A stretch of 64,000 bases of DNA from Arenimonas metalli CF5-1 (GCF_000747155.1 NZ_AVCK01000012.1:1-64000), one strand, 5' to 3'. Positions 9,301 through 22,136 are shown, numbered from the stretch's first letter. A program made the numbers and translations. Notes: generated by a model from the letters alone, not told the origin.

Positions 9301-9799
9301 CCGCAAGATCGACAAGGAAACCCGCGGCCGCTTCAAGGAAACCTTCGACCGCGTCAACGCCGGCGTGCAGGAGCTCTATCCGCGCCTGTTCGGCGGCGGC
9401 CATGCCTACCTCGAGCTCACCGGCGAAGACCTGCTCGACACCGGCGTCTCGATCATGGCGCGCCCGCCCGGCAAGCGCGTGTCCAACATCTCGCTGCTCT
9501 CGGGCGGCGAGAAGGCGCTGACCGCGGTGGCCCTGGTGTTCGCGATCTTCCGCCTGAACCCGGCGCCGTTCTGCCTGCTCGACGAGGTGGACGCGCCGCT
9601 GGACGAAGCCAACGTCGGGCGCTTCAGCAGCATGGTCACCGAGATGAGCGAGAAGGTGCAGTTCCTGTTCGTCACCCACAACAAGGCGACGATGGAAGCG
9701 GCCAAGCAGCTCTCCGGCGTCACCATGCGCGAGCCGGGCTGCAGCCGGCTGGTGTCGGTGGACCTGGCCGAGGCCACCCGCCTGGTGGGCGCGGCCTGA
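6302..9799 (+). CDS. smc: Chromosome segregation protein SMC
   Basis: This 1165-residue ATPase is full length for bacterial SMC and works with ScpA and ScpB, encoded at 1833 and 977 on the other strand. The N-terminal half-head begins MRLSTIKLSGFKSFVDPTVL and carries the Walker A motif GPNGCGKSNIIDA at about 34-46. Long coiled coils rich in Glu, Arg and Ala (about 170-500 and 660-1000) flank a hinge around 510-640 (DWLKQQGLDGNVRLGEALTV). The C-terminal half-head has the ABC signature LLSGGEKALTAVAL near 1067, then Walker B CLLDEVDAPLDEAN. Many antisense frames run through the coiled-coil codons and are shadows. It is followed by zipA 74 bases downstream. Confidence 0.97.
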   Translation: MRLSTIKLSGFKSFVDPTVLHLPTNMTGVVGPNGCGKSNIIDAVRWVMGESSASRLRGDSLTDVIFSGSSTRKPVSQAQVELIFDNSEGSIGGEYARYAEISVKRSVSRDGQSNYYLNGARCRRRDITDLFLGTGLGARSYSIIEQGMISQIIEAKPEDLRVYLEEAAGISKYKERRKETESRIKSTRENLDRLNDLREEVDKQLEHLKRQARAAEQYQALQAERLNKDAQLKALEFRRYDGQLKALHDTLTQDEIKLQSLMADQRQAEAQIEACRSQHGEASEALGKAQAEVYRVGGELARIEQQIQHQRELRQRLETARAEADAAFAQVGEHISGDERQLAELHNAIAAAEPRLEAMRTEDTGRQDALKAAEAALQDWQQRWDTYAKAQAEAARWAEVERTKIEYLEKQAMDAGRRREALAGERSGLDTSAVTEALSRLVADHDQQKAGLDGLGETLEQRKAALTALQEQQRQQQSELADVRKQGQAARGRLASLEALQHAALGQEKNVALDWLKQQGLDGNVRLGEALTVDAGWETAVETVLGSLLEAVTVDTPNEFLDALSSLGQGRVALVSSSTESVSVPAGSLAAKVQGPAAVRRLLASIHAVESAAEARALAPGQGEAVITRGGEWLGAGWLRVLRSGEAQQGALAREREIQALRAEIEALGKREQTINEGLTAMRDKLLEAEQHREDAQRALYLAHRSVSELAGQLQGQKSRLESAQARVTRIDAELATLATTLEESQANAREARARLEQAVAKMGDLEAERQRLDAERRSFGEQRDAARNSAREVRDAAHQLALTLESQRARVIALSQSLARMGSQKAQLEVRLNELVAQLADGDAPVVALQAERQAALDQRVIVEKDLAAARSALDGIEAEMRGYEQTRQQRDQQSLAQREAISAKRMEEQALALRAGQLSEAIVAAGLVLEDVLQALPAQADFDGWQKTLADIDAKMRRLEPVNLAAIQEYGEQSERKTYLDAQNTDLTSALETLEAAIRKIDKETRGRFKETFDRVNAGVQELYPRLFGGGHAYLELTGEDLLDTGVSIMARPPGKRVSNISLLSGGEKALTAVALVFAIFRLNPAPFCLLDEVDAPLDEANVGRFSSMVTEMSEKVQFLFVTHNKATMEAAKQLSGVTMREPGCSRLVSVDLAEATRLVGAA

Positions 9800-9873
9800 C
9801 CGCGCCGCCGGTTTAGGGCATCATTCCAACGCGGGCCGCGGATCCGGCCCGACGCCAGACAGGGAGAGGCACC

Positions 9874-10647
9874 ATGCTCGACGGACTCAGCGAGACCACG
9901 CTGCTGCGCATCGCCATCGGCGTCGCCGCGCTGGTGCTGTTCGCGGTCATCGTGTACACCAGCCGCAAGCCGGCGGGCCAGCAGGGCAAGCGCACCGCCC
10001 CGGCCCGCGGCGAGGCCGCCGGCGGCCCGCGCCAGGAGCCCACGCTGCGCGAGCTGATCGAAGCCGACGCCGCCACCGGCGACGAGGCCGCCGCGATCGA
10101 GCAGTCCGAACTCGACCTGCTGGAAAAGACCCTGGCGGGCGAAGACGTCCCCGACCGCCGCCCGGCGCCCGCGCCGCTGCCGGGCGCCCGCCCCGACGAG
10201 AATTTCGACAAGGTCGTCAGCGTCTTCCTGGCCGCGCGCGCGGGCCAGGCCCTGCACGGTCCCGACCTGGTGGTCGCGGCCGAGAAGGCCGGCCTGGTCT
10301 ACGGCCACATGAACATCTTCCACCGCCTGGTGGACAACCATCCGGAGCAGGGCCCGATCTTCTCGGTCGCCAACCTGGTCAAGCCCGGCTCGTTCGAGAT
10401 GGCCAACATCCAGGACCTGCGCACGCCGGGCATCAGCTTCTTCATGGCGCTGCCGGGCCCGCTGTCGGCGCTCGACGCCTGGGACGCGATGCTGCCCACC
10501 GCCCAGCGCATGGCCGAGCTGCTCGACGGCGTGCTGCTGGACGAGGAGCGCAACGCGCTCGGCCGCCAGCGCATCGCGCACATCCGCGAGGACCTGCGCA
10601 ACTACGACCGCAAGCAGCAGAAGTGGGACCTGCGGACCACGCGCTGA
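9874..10647 (+). CDS. zipA: Cell division protein ZipA
   Basis: ZipA is an inner-membrane protein that tethers FtsZ filaments and stabilises the early Z ring. The 257-residue product has a short periplasmic start, one transmembrane helix at about 10-28 (TLLRIAIGVAALVLFAVIVY), and a basic, Pro/Ala-rich linker to about 110. The globular FtsZ-binding domain follows (NFDKVVSVFLAARAG, HMNIFHRLVDNHPEQGPIFSVANL, PGISFFMALPGPLSALDAWD). The order smc-zipA-ligA is typical of xanthomonads and pseudomonads. ZipA diverges quickly in its linker, so recognition rests on the C-terminal domain and context. A ribosome site (agggagag) precedes the ATG. Confidence 0.93.
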   Translation: MLDGLSETTLLRIAIGVAALVLFAVIVYTSRKPAGQQGKRTAPARGEAAGGPRQEPTLRELIEADAATGDEAAAIEQSELDLLEKTLAGEDVPDRRPAPAPLPGARPDENFDKVVSVFLAARAGQALHGPDLVVAAEKAGLVYGHMNIFHRLVDNHPEQGPIFSVANLVKPGSFEMANIQDLRTPGISFFMALPGPLSALDAWDAMLPTAQRMAELLDGVLLDEERNALGRQRIAHIREDLRNYDRKQQKWDLRTTR

Positions 10648-12783
<2,136 letters not shown>

Positions 12784-12829
12784 GTCCGGGGTGCGTCCGG
12801 CCGCCGCTGGCCGGGCGTAAAGTATTCAC

Positions 12830-13798
12830 ATGAAGGACTGGAAACCCACCGCCAACCTCAAGGCCCTGCGCCTGCGCGCCGAGCTCTACGCGCTGGTCCG
12901 CCATTTCTTCGCCGAGCGCGGCGTGCTCGAGGTCGAGACGCCGGTGATGTCGGCGTCGGGCAACACCGACCCGAACATCGAGAGCTTCGCGCTCGAGTTC
13001 GAGGGCCCCAAGGCCGCCGGCGCCGGCGCGCGCTGGCTGCGCACTTCGCCCGAATTCCCGCTCAAGCGCCTGCTCGCCGCCGGCGTGGGCGACTGCTACG
13101 AGCTGGGCCGCGTGTTCCGCAACGGCGAGGCCGGCAAGCGCCACAACCCCGAGTTCACGATGCTCGAGTGGTACCGCGTCGGCTGGGACCACCACCGCCT
13201 GATGGACGAGACCGCCGAACTGCTCAAGTCCGCGATGGCGCTGGCGGGCCGCCGCGCCACCGTTCGCGAGACCAGCTTCCGCCAGCTCTACCTCGACAAG
13301 TTCGGCTTCGATCCGCTGGTGGCGCCCGAGGAAGAGCTGCGCTCGCCGCTGGGCGTCTACGACATCGACCCGAAAGGGCTGACCCGCGACGACTGGCTGG
13401 ACCTGCTGATGACCCACCTCATCCAGCCCAGCATCCCGGCCAGCCGCATCCTGCTGGTCTACGACTACCCGGCCAGCCAGTGCGCGCTGGCGCGCCTGCG
13501 CCCGGGCGATCCGCCGGTGGCCGAGCGCTTCGAGGCTTTCCTGGGCCCGCTGGAAGTGGCCAACGGTTACCACGAGCTAAACGACGCCACCGAGCAGCGC
13601 GCCCGCTTCGAGGCCGACCTCGCGCGGCGTCGCGCGCGCCATGCCAGCGAGCCGGCGATGGACGAGCGCCTGCTGGCCAGCCTGCCCAAGCTGCCGGCCT
13701 GCGCCGGCGTGGCGCTGGGCATCGACCGGCTGATGATGGCGCTGATGGGCACCGACAAGATCGCCGACGTGGTCGCCTTCCCGTTCGAGCGGGCATGA
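12830..13798 (+). CDS. epmA: Elongation factor P--(R)-beta-lysine ligase
   Basis: EpmA (GenX/PoxA/YjeA) attaches (R)-beta-lysine to a conserved lysine of EF-P, helping ribosomes through polyproline stretches. At 322 residues it is a class II LysRS-like catalytic core without the anticodon-binding domain, which separates it from LysS. Motif 2 is visible as RTSPEFPLKRLLAAGVGDCYELGRVFRNGE (described in parts), followed by HNPEFTMLEWY; near the C-terminus are NGYHELNDATEQ and the motif 3 segment GVALGIDRLMMALMG. No efp or epmB gene is in this window. It lies 46 bases after ligA and may share its transcript. Confidence 0.94.
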   Translation: MKDWKPTANLKALRLRAELYALVRHFFAERGVLEVETPVMSASGNTDPNIESFALEFEGPKAAGAGARWLRTSPEFPLKRLLAAGVGDCYELGRVFRNGEAGKRHNPEFTMLEWYRVGWDHHRLMDETAELLKSAMALAGRRATVRETSFRQLYLDKFGFDPLVAPEEELRSPLGVYDIDPKGLTRDDWLDLLMTHLIQPSIPASRILLVYDYPASQCALARLRPGDPPVAERFEAFLGPLEVANGYHELNDATEQRARFEADLARRRARHASEPAMDERLLASLPKLPACAGVALGIDRLMMALMGTDKIADVVAFPFERA

Positions 13799-13909
13799 AC
13801 CCCCGGTAAGCGCCTTTACCCGCGCCGCCCGGGTTGACCGGCGATTAATGTTCGCCCCGTTACTTTCGCCAACAGCCGGCCACCCTGGCCGCCGCTCCGG
13901 AGTCCCGCC

Positions 13910-14476
13910 ATGAACCGCCTGCTATTCGCCCTGGCCACCCTCGCCACCGTCGCGCTGCCGCTGGCGGCGCAGGCCACCGATCGCTACGACGCGCGCTACC
14001 GCGGCGACTACCCGCGGCCGCCGGCGCAGGTGATCGTGAGCTGCAACTCGGACAACTACGGTGATCGCTTCTGCCCGGTCGACACCCGCGGCGGCGTACG
14101 CCTGGCGCGCCAGGTCTCGAACAACAAGGGGCCGTGCATCGAAGGCCGCACCTGGGGCTACGACCGCCGCGGCATATGGGTCACCGGCGGGTGCCGGGCC
14201 GAGTTCGAGGTCGGCGGCGCCTATGGTTCGCGTCCCGGCCGCCCCGACTACGGCCGTCCTGATTACGATCGTCCGGATCACGGGCCGCGCATCGTGCGCT
14301 GCGAGTCGGTCCGGGGCCGGGAGAACTTCTGCCCGGTGCCGGGCGGCCGCATCGAGTCGGTCGACATCCAGCGCCGGCTGAGCAAGGCCGACTGCACCTA
14401 CCGCGAGGGCTGGGGCTTCAACCGCCGCGGCATCTGGGTCGACCGCGGCTGCCGCGCCGACTTCATCGTCTACTGA
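13910..14476 (+). CDS. Secreted DUF3011 protein with two repeats
   Basis: The 188-residue product has a signal peptide (MNRLLFALATLATVALPLAAQA). Two copies of a DUF3011-type unit follow, at about residues 42-105 and 125-188. Each runs from a VxCxS start through FCP, a central Arg-rich strand and a Cys, to WG(Y/F)xRRGIWVxxGCRA(E/D)F near its end. Four cysteines per unit (C, FC, C, GC) suggest paired disulfides in the periplasm. A Tyr/Asp/Pro/Arg-rich linker (RPDYGRPDYDRPDHG) joins the units. DUF3011 is common in xanthomonads and its function is unknown. The gene has its own 111-base upstream region after epmA and a ribosome site (ccggag). Confidence 0.82.
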   Translation: MNRLLFALATLATVALPLAAQATDRYDARYRGDYPRPPAQVIVSCNSDNYGDRFCPVDTRGGVRLARQVSNNKGPCIEGRTWGYDRRGIWVTGGCRAEFEVGGAYGSRPGRPDYGRPDYDRPDHGPRIVRCESVRGRENFCPVPGGRIESVDIQRRLSKADCTYREGWGFNRRGIWVDRGCRADFIVY

Positions 14477-14477
14477 C

Positions 14478-15239
14478 TCACGGCGTCCGCAGGCGGACGC
14501 GAGCCTTGGCCGGCGCCTTCTCCGGAGGCGCCGGCTTTTTCTTGGGTCGCCCCGGCGCCGCCTTGCCCGCCGTCTTGCGCGGCGGAGCGGGGCGGGCGCC
14601 CGCGGAAACGGCCTTGCCGAGCTGGCGGCCGAGCGCACTGGCGAGCTTCAGCGGCGGCATGGCGAGCGCCAGCGCCTCGGCGCTCCAGGCCTTCAGGGTG
14701 GAGGGCGCCAGGTTGAGCGCCCCGGCCAGCGGCGCCGGCAGCCAGTCGGCGCCGGCCTTGCGCAGGCGGCAGACGCTGTCGGCGTAGCGGCCTGCGGCCC
14801 AGGTCGAGGCCACGGCCCGCACGGTCGCGGTGACCAGCGGTTCCAGCGGCGTGTAGCGCATCAGCGGACCGCTGACTGCCGCCGGCAGCCAGCCGCGCAG
14901 CAGCGAACGCAGGCCTTCGCGCGTGGCCAGCGGGCTCAGCACCGCCTGCGTCTGCGCCACGGCCAGCACGCCTTCGACCTCCCAGCCCGCGGGTTTGAGC
15001 TTGTAGCGCCGGTAGATAGCTTCCACCAGCTTGCGCTGGATGTCCTCGGCCGACTCCGTGCTGCCCGCGCGCCGGATCGCGACCGGCAGGAAGGGCTTGA
15101 GCAGGGGCAGGCGATCGAGCCCGACCTGCAGCGCGGCGCCGGCGCCCGCCTTGACGCAGGCCGCGTGCAGCATCGGTTCGATGCCGGCGTCCAGCGGCGG
15201 CGGTTTGCGCGTTCGGGGGCGGGCAGGGCGGGTGCTCAT
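14478..15239 (-). CDS. Conserved hypothetical protein, not recognised
   Basis: I do not recognise this 253-residue protein. The ATG at 15239 is the sensible start (MSTRPARPRTRKPPPLDAG); the open frame continues to 16544, but only as antisense of mtnA. The N-terminus is basic and Pro-rich. Residues about 20-210 are Ala/Leu-rich and helical, with LPLLKPFLPVAIRRAG, EDIQRKLVEAIYRRYKLKPAGWEVEGVLAVAQ and a repeated Trp/Arg/Ala character. There is no signal peptide and no convincing membrane span. The last 40 residues are a Lys/Pro/Arg tail (GRPKKKPAPPEKAPAKARVRL) of the nucleic-acid-binding or disordered kind. It converges on the DUF3011 gene with one base between stops and is divergent from mtnA. 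Coding status rests on sensible composition and a filled gap. Confidence 0.7.
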   Translation of the reverse strand: MSTRPARPRTRKPPPLDAGIEPMLHAACVKAGAGAALQVGLDRLPLLKPFLPVAIRRAGSTESAEDIQRKLVEAIYRRYKLKPAGWEVEGVLAVAQTQAVLSPLATREGLRSLLRGWLPAAVSGPLMRYTPLEPLVTATVRAVASTWAAGRYADSVCRLRKAGADWLPAPLAGALNLAPSTLKAWSAEALALAMPPLKLASALGRQLGKAVSAGARPAPPRKTAGKAAPGRPKKKPAPPEKAPAKARVRLRTP

Positions 15240-15302
15240 GGGCCGAGCATAGCGCGGCGCCCGTGTTGGTAAACTCACGGGCCCCGCTGCACGGACCCTC
15301 GC

Positions 15303-16352
15303 ATGGACTTCGAACGCTACGACCGCATCCGCCCGATCCGCTGGGAGGGCGACCAGCTGTCGCTGCTCGACCAGCGCCGGCTGCCCTTCGTGGTCGAGCA
15401 CGTGGCCTGCCGCGACAGCGAGGCCGTCGGCCGCGCCATCCACGACCTGGTCGTGCGCGGCGCGCCCGCCATCGGCATCGCCGCCGCCTGGGGCGCGGTG
15501 CTGGCCGCGCGCGGCGTCGACGCCGTCGACGGCGCCGCCGCACTGGCCAGGCTCGCCCCGGCGCTGGACCGCCTGCAGGCCGCGCGCCCGACCGCGGTGA
15601 ACCTGATGTGGGCCCTGGCCCGCCTGCGCCGCGTGCTGGCCGCTGCCGGCGCCGACTGGGCCGCGGTGCTGGAAGCCGAGGCCCGCGCGATCGAAACCGA
15701 AGACTTGGCCGCGAACCGCCACATGGGCGCGCTGGGCGCGGCCCTGATCGAACCCGGCAGCGGCGTGCTGACCCACTGCAACACCGGCTCGCTGGCCACC
15801 GCCGGCTTCGGCACCGCCTTGGGCGTCATCCGCGCCGGCGTGGCCGAGGGTCGCATCGGCAGGGTCTTCGCCAGCGAGACCCGGCCCTGGCTGCAGGGCG
15901 CCCGCCTGACGGTGTGGGAGCTGCTGCAGGACGGCATCGCCGCCACCCTGATCGCCGACGGCGCCGCCGCGCACCTGATGAAGACCGGCGCGGTGCAGTG
16001 GGTCATCGTCGGTGCCGACCGCATCTGCGCCAACGGCGACACCGCCAACAAGATCGGCACCTACTCGCACGCCATCGCCGCCCGCCACCACGGGGCGAAG
16101 GTGATGGTGGTGGCGCCCTCGTCCACCGTGGACATGGCCACCGCGCACGGCGACGACATCGAGATCGAGATGCGCGACCCCGCCGAACTGCTGTCCGTGG
16201 CGGGCACGCGCACGGTCGCCGAGGGCGTGCAGGCGTGGAATCCGGTGTTCGACGTGACCCCCGCCGGGCTGATCGATGCCATCGTCACCGAGCGCGGCGT
16301 GGTGATGGCCCCGGACCGGGCGCGGATGCAGGCGCTTTTCGGACCCGGATGA
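15303..16352 (+). CDS. mtnA: S-methyl-5-thioribose-1-phosphate isomerase
   Basis: MtnA isomerises methylthioribose-1-phosphate to methylthioribulose-1-phosphate in the methionine salvage pathway. The 349-residue length is typical. Conserved blocks are [15 protein letters not shown], the [20 protein letters not shown] segment with catalytic Cys159, [12 protein letters not shown], and [19 protein letters not shown] with catalytic Asp239. These positions match the Cys160/Asp240 pair of the B. subtilis enzyme almost exactly. No other salvage gene lies nearby, but metH is at the far end of the window. The gene is followed by a strong terminator before gyrA. A TAAACT at 15270-15275 may be its -10. 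Confidence 0.96.
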   Translation: MDFERYDRIRPIRWEGDQLSLLDQRRLPFVVEHVACRDSEAVGRAIHDLVVRGAPAIGIAAAWGAVLAARGVDAVDGAAALARLAPALDRLQAARPTAVNLMWALARLRRVLAAAGADWAAVLEAEARAIETEDLAANRHMGALGAALIEPGSGVLTHCNTGSLATAGFGTALGVIRAGVAEGRIGRVFASETRPWLQGARLTVWELLQDGIAATLIADGAAAHLMKTGAVQWVIVGADRICANGDTANKIGTYSHAIAARHHGAKVMVVAPSSTVDMATAHGDDIEIEMRDPAELLSVAGTRTVAEGVQAWNPVFDVTPAGLIDAIVTERGVVMAPDRARMQALFGPG

Positions 16353-16381
16353 GCGCCTAAGTGCTTGTTTTTCGGCTCCAA

Positions 16382-16410
16382 AACGGCCCCTTCGCGGGGC
16401 CGTTTCTGTT
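16382..16410 (+). terminator. Intrinsic terminator after mtnA
   Basis: A perfect 10-bp stem pairs 16382-16391 (AAACGGCCCC) with 16397-16406 (GGGGCCGTTT). The five-base loop is TTCGC, and the run TTTCTGTT follows. It lies 30 bases after the mtnA stop. Confidence 0.85.
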
Positions 16411-16416
16411 ATGATT
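16408..16416 (+). promoter_or_regulatory. Extended -10 promoter candidate for gyrA
   Basis: TGTTATGAT (TGn plus TATGAT) starts two bases after the mtnA terminator stem, so the U-rich tail of the terminator doubles as the promoter's extended -10. There is no good -35. Transcription would begin near 16423, about 66 bases before the gyrA ATG. Confidence 0.45.
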
Positions 16417-16488
16417 TCGTGTCCCTGAAAGCCCTCGTCCGCGGCCCTGGCCGCGGCACCCGCCCGAACGTCGAAAACGGAAGCACGA

Positions 16489-19101
<2,613 letters not shown>

Positions 19102-19107
19102 GGCATC

Positions 19108-19131
19108 GGGGCCGGGGTCATCCCCGGCCCC
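19108..19131 (+). terminator. GC-rich hairpin after gyrA
   Basis: A perfect 10-bp stem (GGGGCCGGGG at 19108-19117 with CCCCGGCCCC at 19122-19131) closes a TCAT loop six bases after the gyrA stop. No T-run follows, so it may pause or protect the transcript rather than terminate it efficiently. Confidence 0.5.
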
Positions 19132-19225
19132 GCCTCGCGGAACTTCCGGCGCCGCCTGTACCCTGTAGCGCATGGCGCGGGGTCGGGTTCGGAACCCGGC
19201 CCCGTGGTTCAACAGGGAGAGTTCA

Positions 19226-21292
19226 ATGGGTTTTGTTCGTTGCGTCGTGACGGGCCTGGCGGTGGCCTGGCTGTTGGTTTCCACGCCGGTGGCGGCGCAG
19301 GAGGCGATGCCCCGCGTGCGCGCCAGCGATGCCGACCGGATCGGCGCGGCCCGTGACCGCGTGCTGCCGGTGGTGGTCAGCATCCTCACCGTGCGCGAGG
19401 ACCACCAGCAGGGCGAGCCCGTGCTCAGCGTGTCCAGCGGCAGCGGCACGGTGGTGACGCCGCAGGGCCACATCGCCACGAATGCCCATGTCACCCAGAA
19501 CGGCAAGAGCTTCCGCGTCGTCTTCGCCGACGGCCGCGAGCTGCCGGCGCGGCTGGTGGGCACCGATACCCTGTCCGACCTCGCCGTGCTGCAGGCGCTG
19601 CCGCCCAAGCCCGAGACCTTCGCCCACGCCCAGTTCGCCGACGTGCTGGATCTGCAGCCGGGCGACACCGTGCTGGCCATGGGCGCGCCCTGGGGCCTGT
19701 CGAACTCGATGAGCGCCGGCGTGGTGAACAACCCGCGCCGCCTGCTGGTTTCGCTGTTCGACGACGAAGCCGACTACGAAGACCGGCTCGGCGTCGACGA
19801 GCCCACCGGCCGCTACTACGCCTGGATCCAGCACGACGCCGCCATCGCCCCGGGCAATTCGGGCGGTCCGCTGGTGGACCTCTCCGGCCGCATCGTCGGC
19901 GTGAATACCCGCGGCATGATCTTCGGCGGCGACCTCGCCTTCGCCATCCCCGGCCCCGACGCCCGCGACGTGGTGCGTGCGCTGGTGGCCGACGGGCGCA
20001 TCCGACGCGCGCAGTTCGGGTTCCGGCTGCGCTCGCTCAAGGGCACGGGCCTGGACCGCGGCGTGCTGGTGAACGCGGTCGAGCGCGGCTCGGTCGCCGA
20101 GAAGGCCGGCCTGCGCGCCGGCGACCGCATCCTCACGCTGCAGGGCGGGGAAGTGGACGCGCGCCAGCCCGTGGACGTGCCGGCGCTCCAGCGCCGAATC
20201 GCCGAGCTGCCGGCCGGCGAAGCGCTGCGCCTGGGCATCGACCGCGACGGTCGCCGCAGCGAGCTGCGCCTGCTCGCCGATGCGCAGGCCGAGGACCCGG
20301 GCGAAGAGCGTGCGTTCGCACCGTTCGGCGTCTCGCTCAAGCCGCTGACGCCGGCGATGGGCCGGCGCCGCAACCTCGATGGCGCCGAAGGCCTGCTGGT
20401 CACCGGCGTGCGCCCCGGCGGCCCGGCGGCCATCGCCCGGCCGGGCCTGGCGCCGGGCGACGTGATCCGCCGCGCGGGCGGCCAGCCGGTGCGCACGCTG
20501 GCCGAACTCGAGGCCGTCGCGGGCGCGCCGTCGCCGTCGGGCGGCCCGCTGGTGGTCGAGTTCCAGCGCGAGGCCGAGCAGCGGCTCGCCGTGCTGGTGC
20601 CGATCCACGGCGACCGCCTGCGCACGCCGCTGCCGGAGCTGGCCAAGGCCTGGTCCGGCGTCGAGGTGCAGCCGGTCACCGCCTCGCTCGCCCGCGACCT
20701 CGGCCTGCAGGCGACCGGCTATCGCATCATCCGGGTCTATCCCGGCAGCCCGCTGGCCGCCGCCGGCGCCCGCGTCGGCGACCTGCTGACCGGCATCAAC
20801 GACACCCCGCTGCGCGCCGCCAACGAAACCGCCGCCGACGGCTACCACCAGCGGGTGCGCGACCTGCCGATCGGCAGCGAGGCGGTGTTCCAGGCCGTGC
20901 GCGACGGCAAGCCGCGCACCTTCGAGGTCACCCTGGGCGAGTCGCCGGTGAACACCTCCGGCCTGCGCACGCTGGCCCTGGCCAAACTGCGCGCCCAGCT
21001 GCGCGAATTGGGCTTCTACGACCGCGCCGCGCGCCGCCTGCCGGCCTCGCGCCAGGGCGTGGTGGTGGACGGCGTCGAGCCGGGCGGCCCGGCCGGCCTG
21101 GCCCACCTGCAGGGCGGCGACATCATCATCAGCCTCGCCGGCGAAGACGTGCGCGATCCGCCCGGCCTGGCCGCCGCGCTCGATGCCGCGCTGGCCAAGG
21201 GCAACGGCAGCGTGATCCCGCTGCAGGTGATCCGCGGCGGCGAAACCCGCATCCTCTACCTCGAACGCTACTGGCTCACGGAGACGCCATGA
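19226..21292 (+). CDS. Periplasmic DegP/HtrA-like serine protease with multiple PDZ domains
   Basis: The ATG at 19226 follows a good ribosome site (agggaga) and gives 688 residues with a signal peptide (GFVRCVVTGLAVAWLLVSTPVAAQE). A longer frame to 19172 adds only an Arg-rich leader. The trypsin-like domain carries the full triad: His88 in ATNAHV, Asp118 in LSDLAVL, Ser212 in PGNSGGP. After about residue 260 there are four PDZ-like units, with binding-loop and GD motifs such as GLRAGDRILTLQGG, GLAPGDVIRRAGG, GARVGDLLTGIND and LQGGDIIISLAGED. Classical DegP and DegQ have two, so this is an enlarged relative. The stop overlaps the next start (ATGA), and the next product is a degenerate protease-like protein, suggesting a functional pair. 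Confidence 0.9.
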   Translation: MGFVRCVVTGLAVAWLLVSTPVAAQEAMPRVRASDADRIGAARDRVLPVVVSILTVREDHQQGEPVLSVSSGSGTVVTPQGHIATNAHVTQNGKSFRVVFADGRELPARLVGTDTLSDLAVLQALPPKPETFAHAQFADVLDLQPGDTVLAMGAPWGLSNSMSAGVVNNPRRLLVSLFDDEADYEDRLGVDEPTGRYYAWIQHDAAIAPGNSGGPLVDLSGRIVGVNTRGMIFGGDLAFAIPGPDARDVVRALVADGRIRRAQFGFRLRSLKGTGLDRGVLVNAVERGSVAEKAGLRAGDRILTLQGGEVDARQPVDVPALQRRIAELPAGEALRLGIDRDGRRSELRLLADAQAEDPGEERAFAPFGVSLKPLTPAMGRRRNLDGAEGLLVTGVRPGGPAAIARPGLAPGDVIRRAGGQPVRTLAELEAVAGAPSPSGGPLVVEFQREAEQRLAVLVPIHGDRLRTPLPELAKAWSGVEVQPVTASLARDLGLQATGYRIIRVYPGSPLAAAGARVGDLLTGINDTPLRAANETAADGYHQRVRDLPIGSEAVFQAVRDGKPRTFEVTLGESPVNTSGLRTLALAKLRAQLRELGFYDRAARRLPASRQGVVVDGVEPGGPAGLAHLQGGDIIISLAGEDVRDPPGLAAALDAALAKGNGSVIPLQVIRGGETRILYLERYWLTETP

Positions 21293-22080
21293 CCCCGATG
21301 CTTCGCCTGTTCGCGGCCGTGGGCCTGCTGGCCTTCGCCGCGTCTCTGCCCGCCGCGACGCCGGACGCGTCCTTCGACGACTACCGCGCCATCTACCGCG
21401 ACCTGGTCGAGCGCCACGCCGGCGCGGTGGTGACGGTGAAGTTCGTGATGTCGGTGACCAGCTCGGGCAACGAGCAGAGCATCGAGGACCGCACCCAGGC
21501 CATCGTGGTCAGCGCCGACGGCCTGCTGCTGGTGCCCGAGCGCGCGGTGAGCGTCGACTTCGCCGCGCTGGGCAACGCCACGCCGGGGCAGGCCTCGCCG
21601 GTCGCCACGTCCAGCGATTTCCGCGTACGCCTGGCCGACAGCGAGGACTGGCTGCCGGCCGACCTGGTCACCCGCGACGGCGAACTCGGCCTGGCCTGGC
21701 TGCGCCTGCGCCGGCCGCCGGGCGCGCTGCCGTTCGTGGACCTGGCCAAGGGCGTCGGCCCGGAGCCGGGCATGGTGTTCTTCTCGCTGCTGCGCACCTC
21801 GGACGAGTGGGGCGCGGTGCCGGTGTTCCGCCCGGGCCTGGTGCTGGGCGAAACCCGCAACCCGACCTTCCGCCTGCTGGTGGACGGCGTGCCCGGCCTG
21901 GCCTTCTCGCACGACGGCCGGCCGATGGGCTACGTGGACATCGACCTGGCCGCGGTGACGCGCCAGCGCGGCACCGGCCTGGGCCTGGACTTCGCCGACA
22001 TGGCGCTGCGGATGACGCCCGTCGACAAGGTCGCCGCGGCCACCGCGCAGGCCGCGAAGCTGCCGATCGCGGGGCGCTGA
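21289..22080 (+). CDS. Secreted trypsin-fold-like protein lacking catalytic residues
   Basis: This 263-residue product has a signal peptide (MLRLFAAVGLLAFAASLPAAT). The body resembles an HtrA-type trypsin fold: ERHAGAVVTVKFV corresponds to the first strand, GLLLVPERAV lies where ATNAHV should be, and DLVTRDGELGLAWLRL lies where the catalytic Asp segment falls. GVPGLAFSHDGRPMGYVD lies where GNSGGP...G(V/I)N should be. None of His, Asp or Ser is kept in those places, so it should be a pseudoprotease. Its ATG sits inside the stop of the active PDZ protease. I infer an adaptor, inhibitor or substrate-presenting partner. This rests on motif alignment by eye. Confidence 0.72.
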   Translation: MTPMLRLFAAVGLLAFAASLPAATPDASFDDYRAIYRDLVERHAGAVVTVKFVMSVTSSGNEQSIEDRTQAIVVSADGLLLVPERAVSVDFAALGNATPGQASPVATSSDFRVRLADSEDWLPADLVTRDGELGLAWLRLRRPPGALPFVDLAKGVGPEPGMVFFSLLRTSDEWGAVPVFRPGLVLGETRNPTFRLLVDGVPGLAFSHDGRPMGYVDIDLAAVTRQRGTGLGLDFADMALRMTPVDKVAAATAQAAKLPIAGR

Positions 22081-22130
22081 CCGCTTCGCATCGGCGATTC
22101 CGTGGCGCCATGGCGGCGCGGGTCGCGACC

Positions 22131-22136
22131 TATACT
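22131..22136 (+). promoter_or_regulatory. -10 element candidate for the alpha-2-macroglobulin/pbpC pair
   Basis: TATACT at 22131-22136 sits 26 bases before the ATG, in the short gap after the pseudoprotease gene. No clear -35 lies upstream. Confidence 0.35.
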
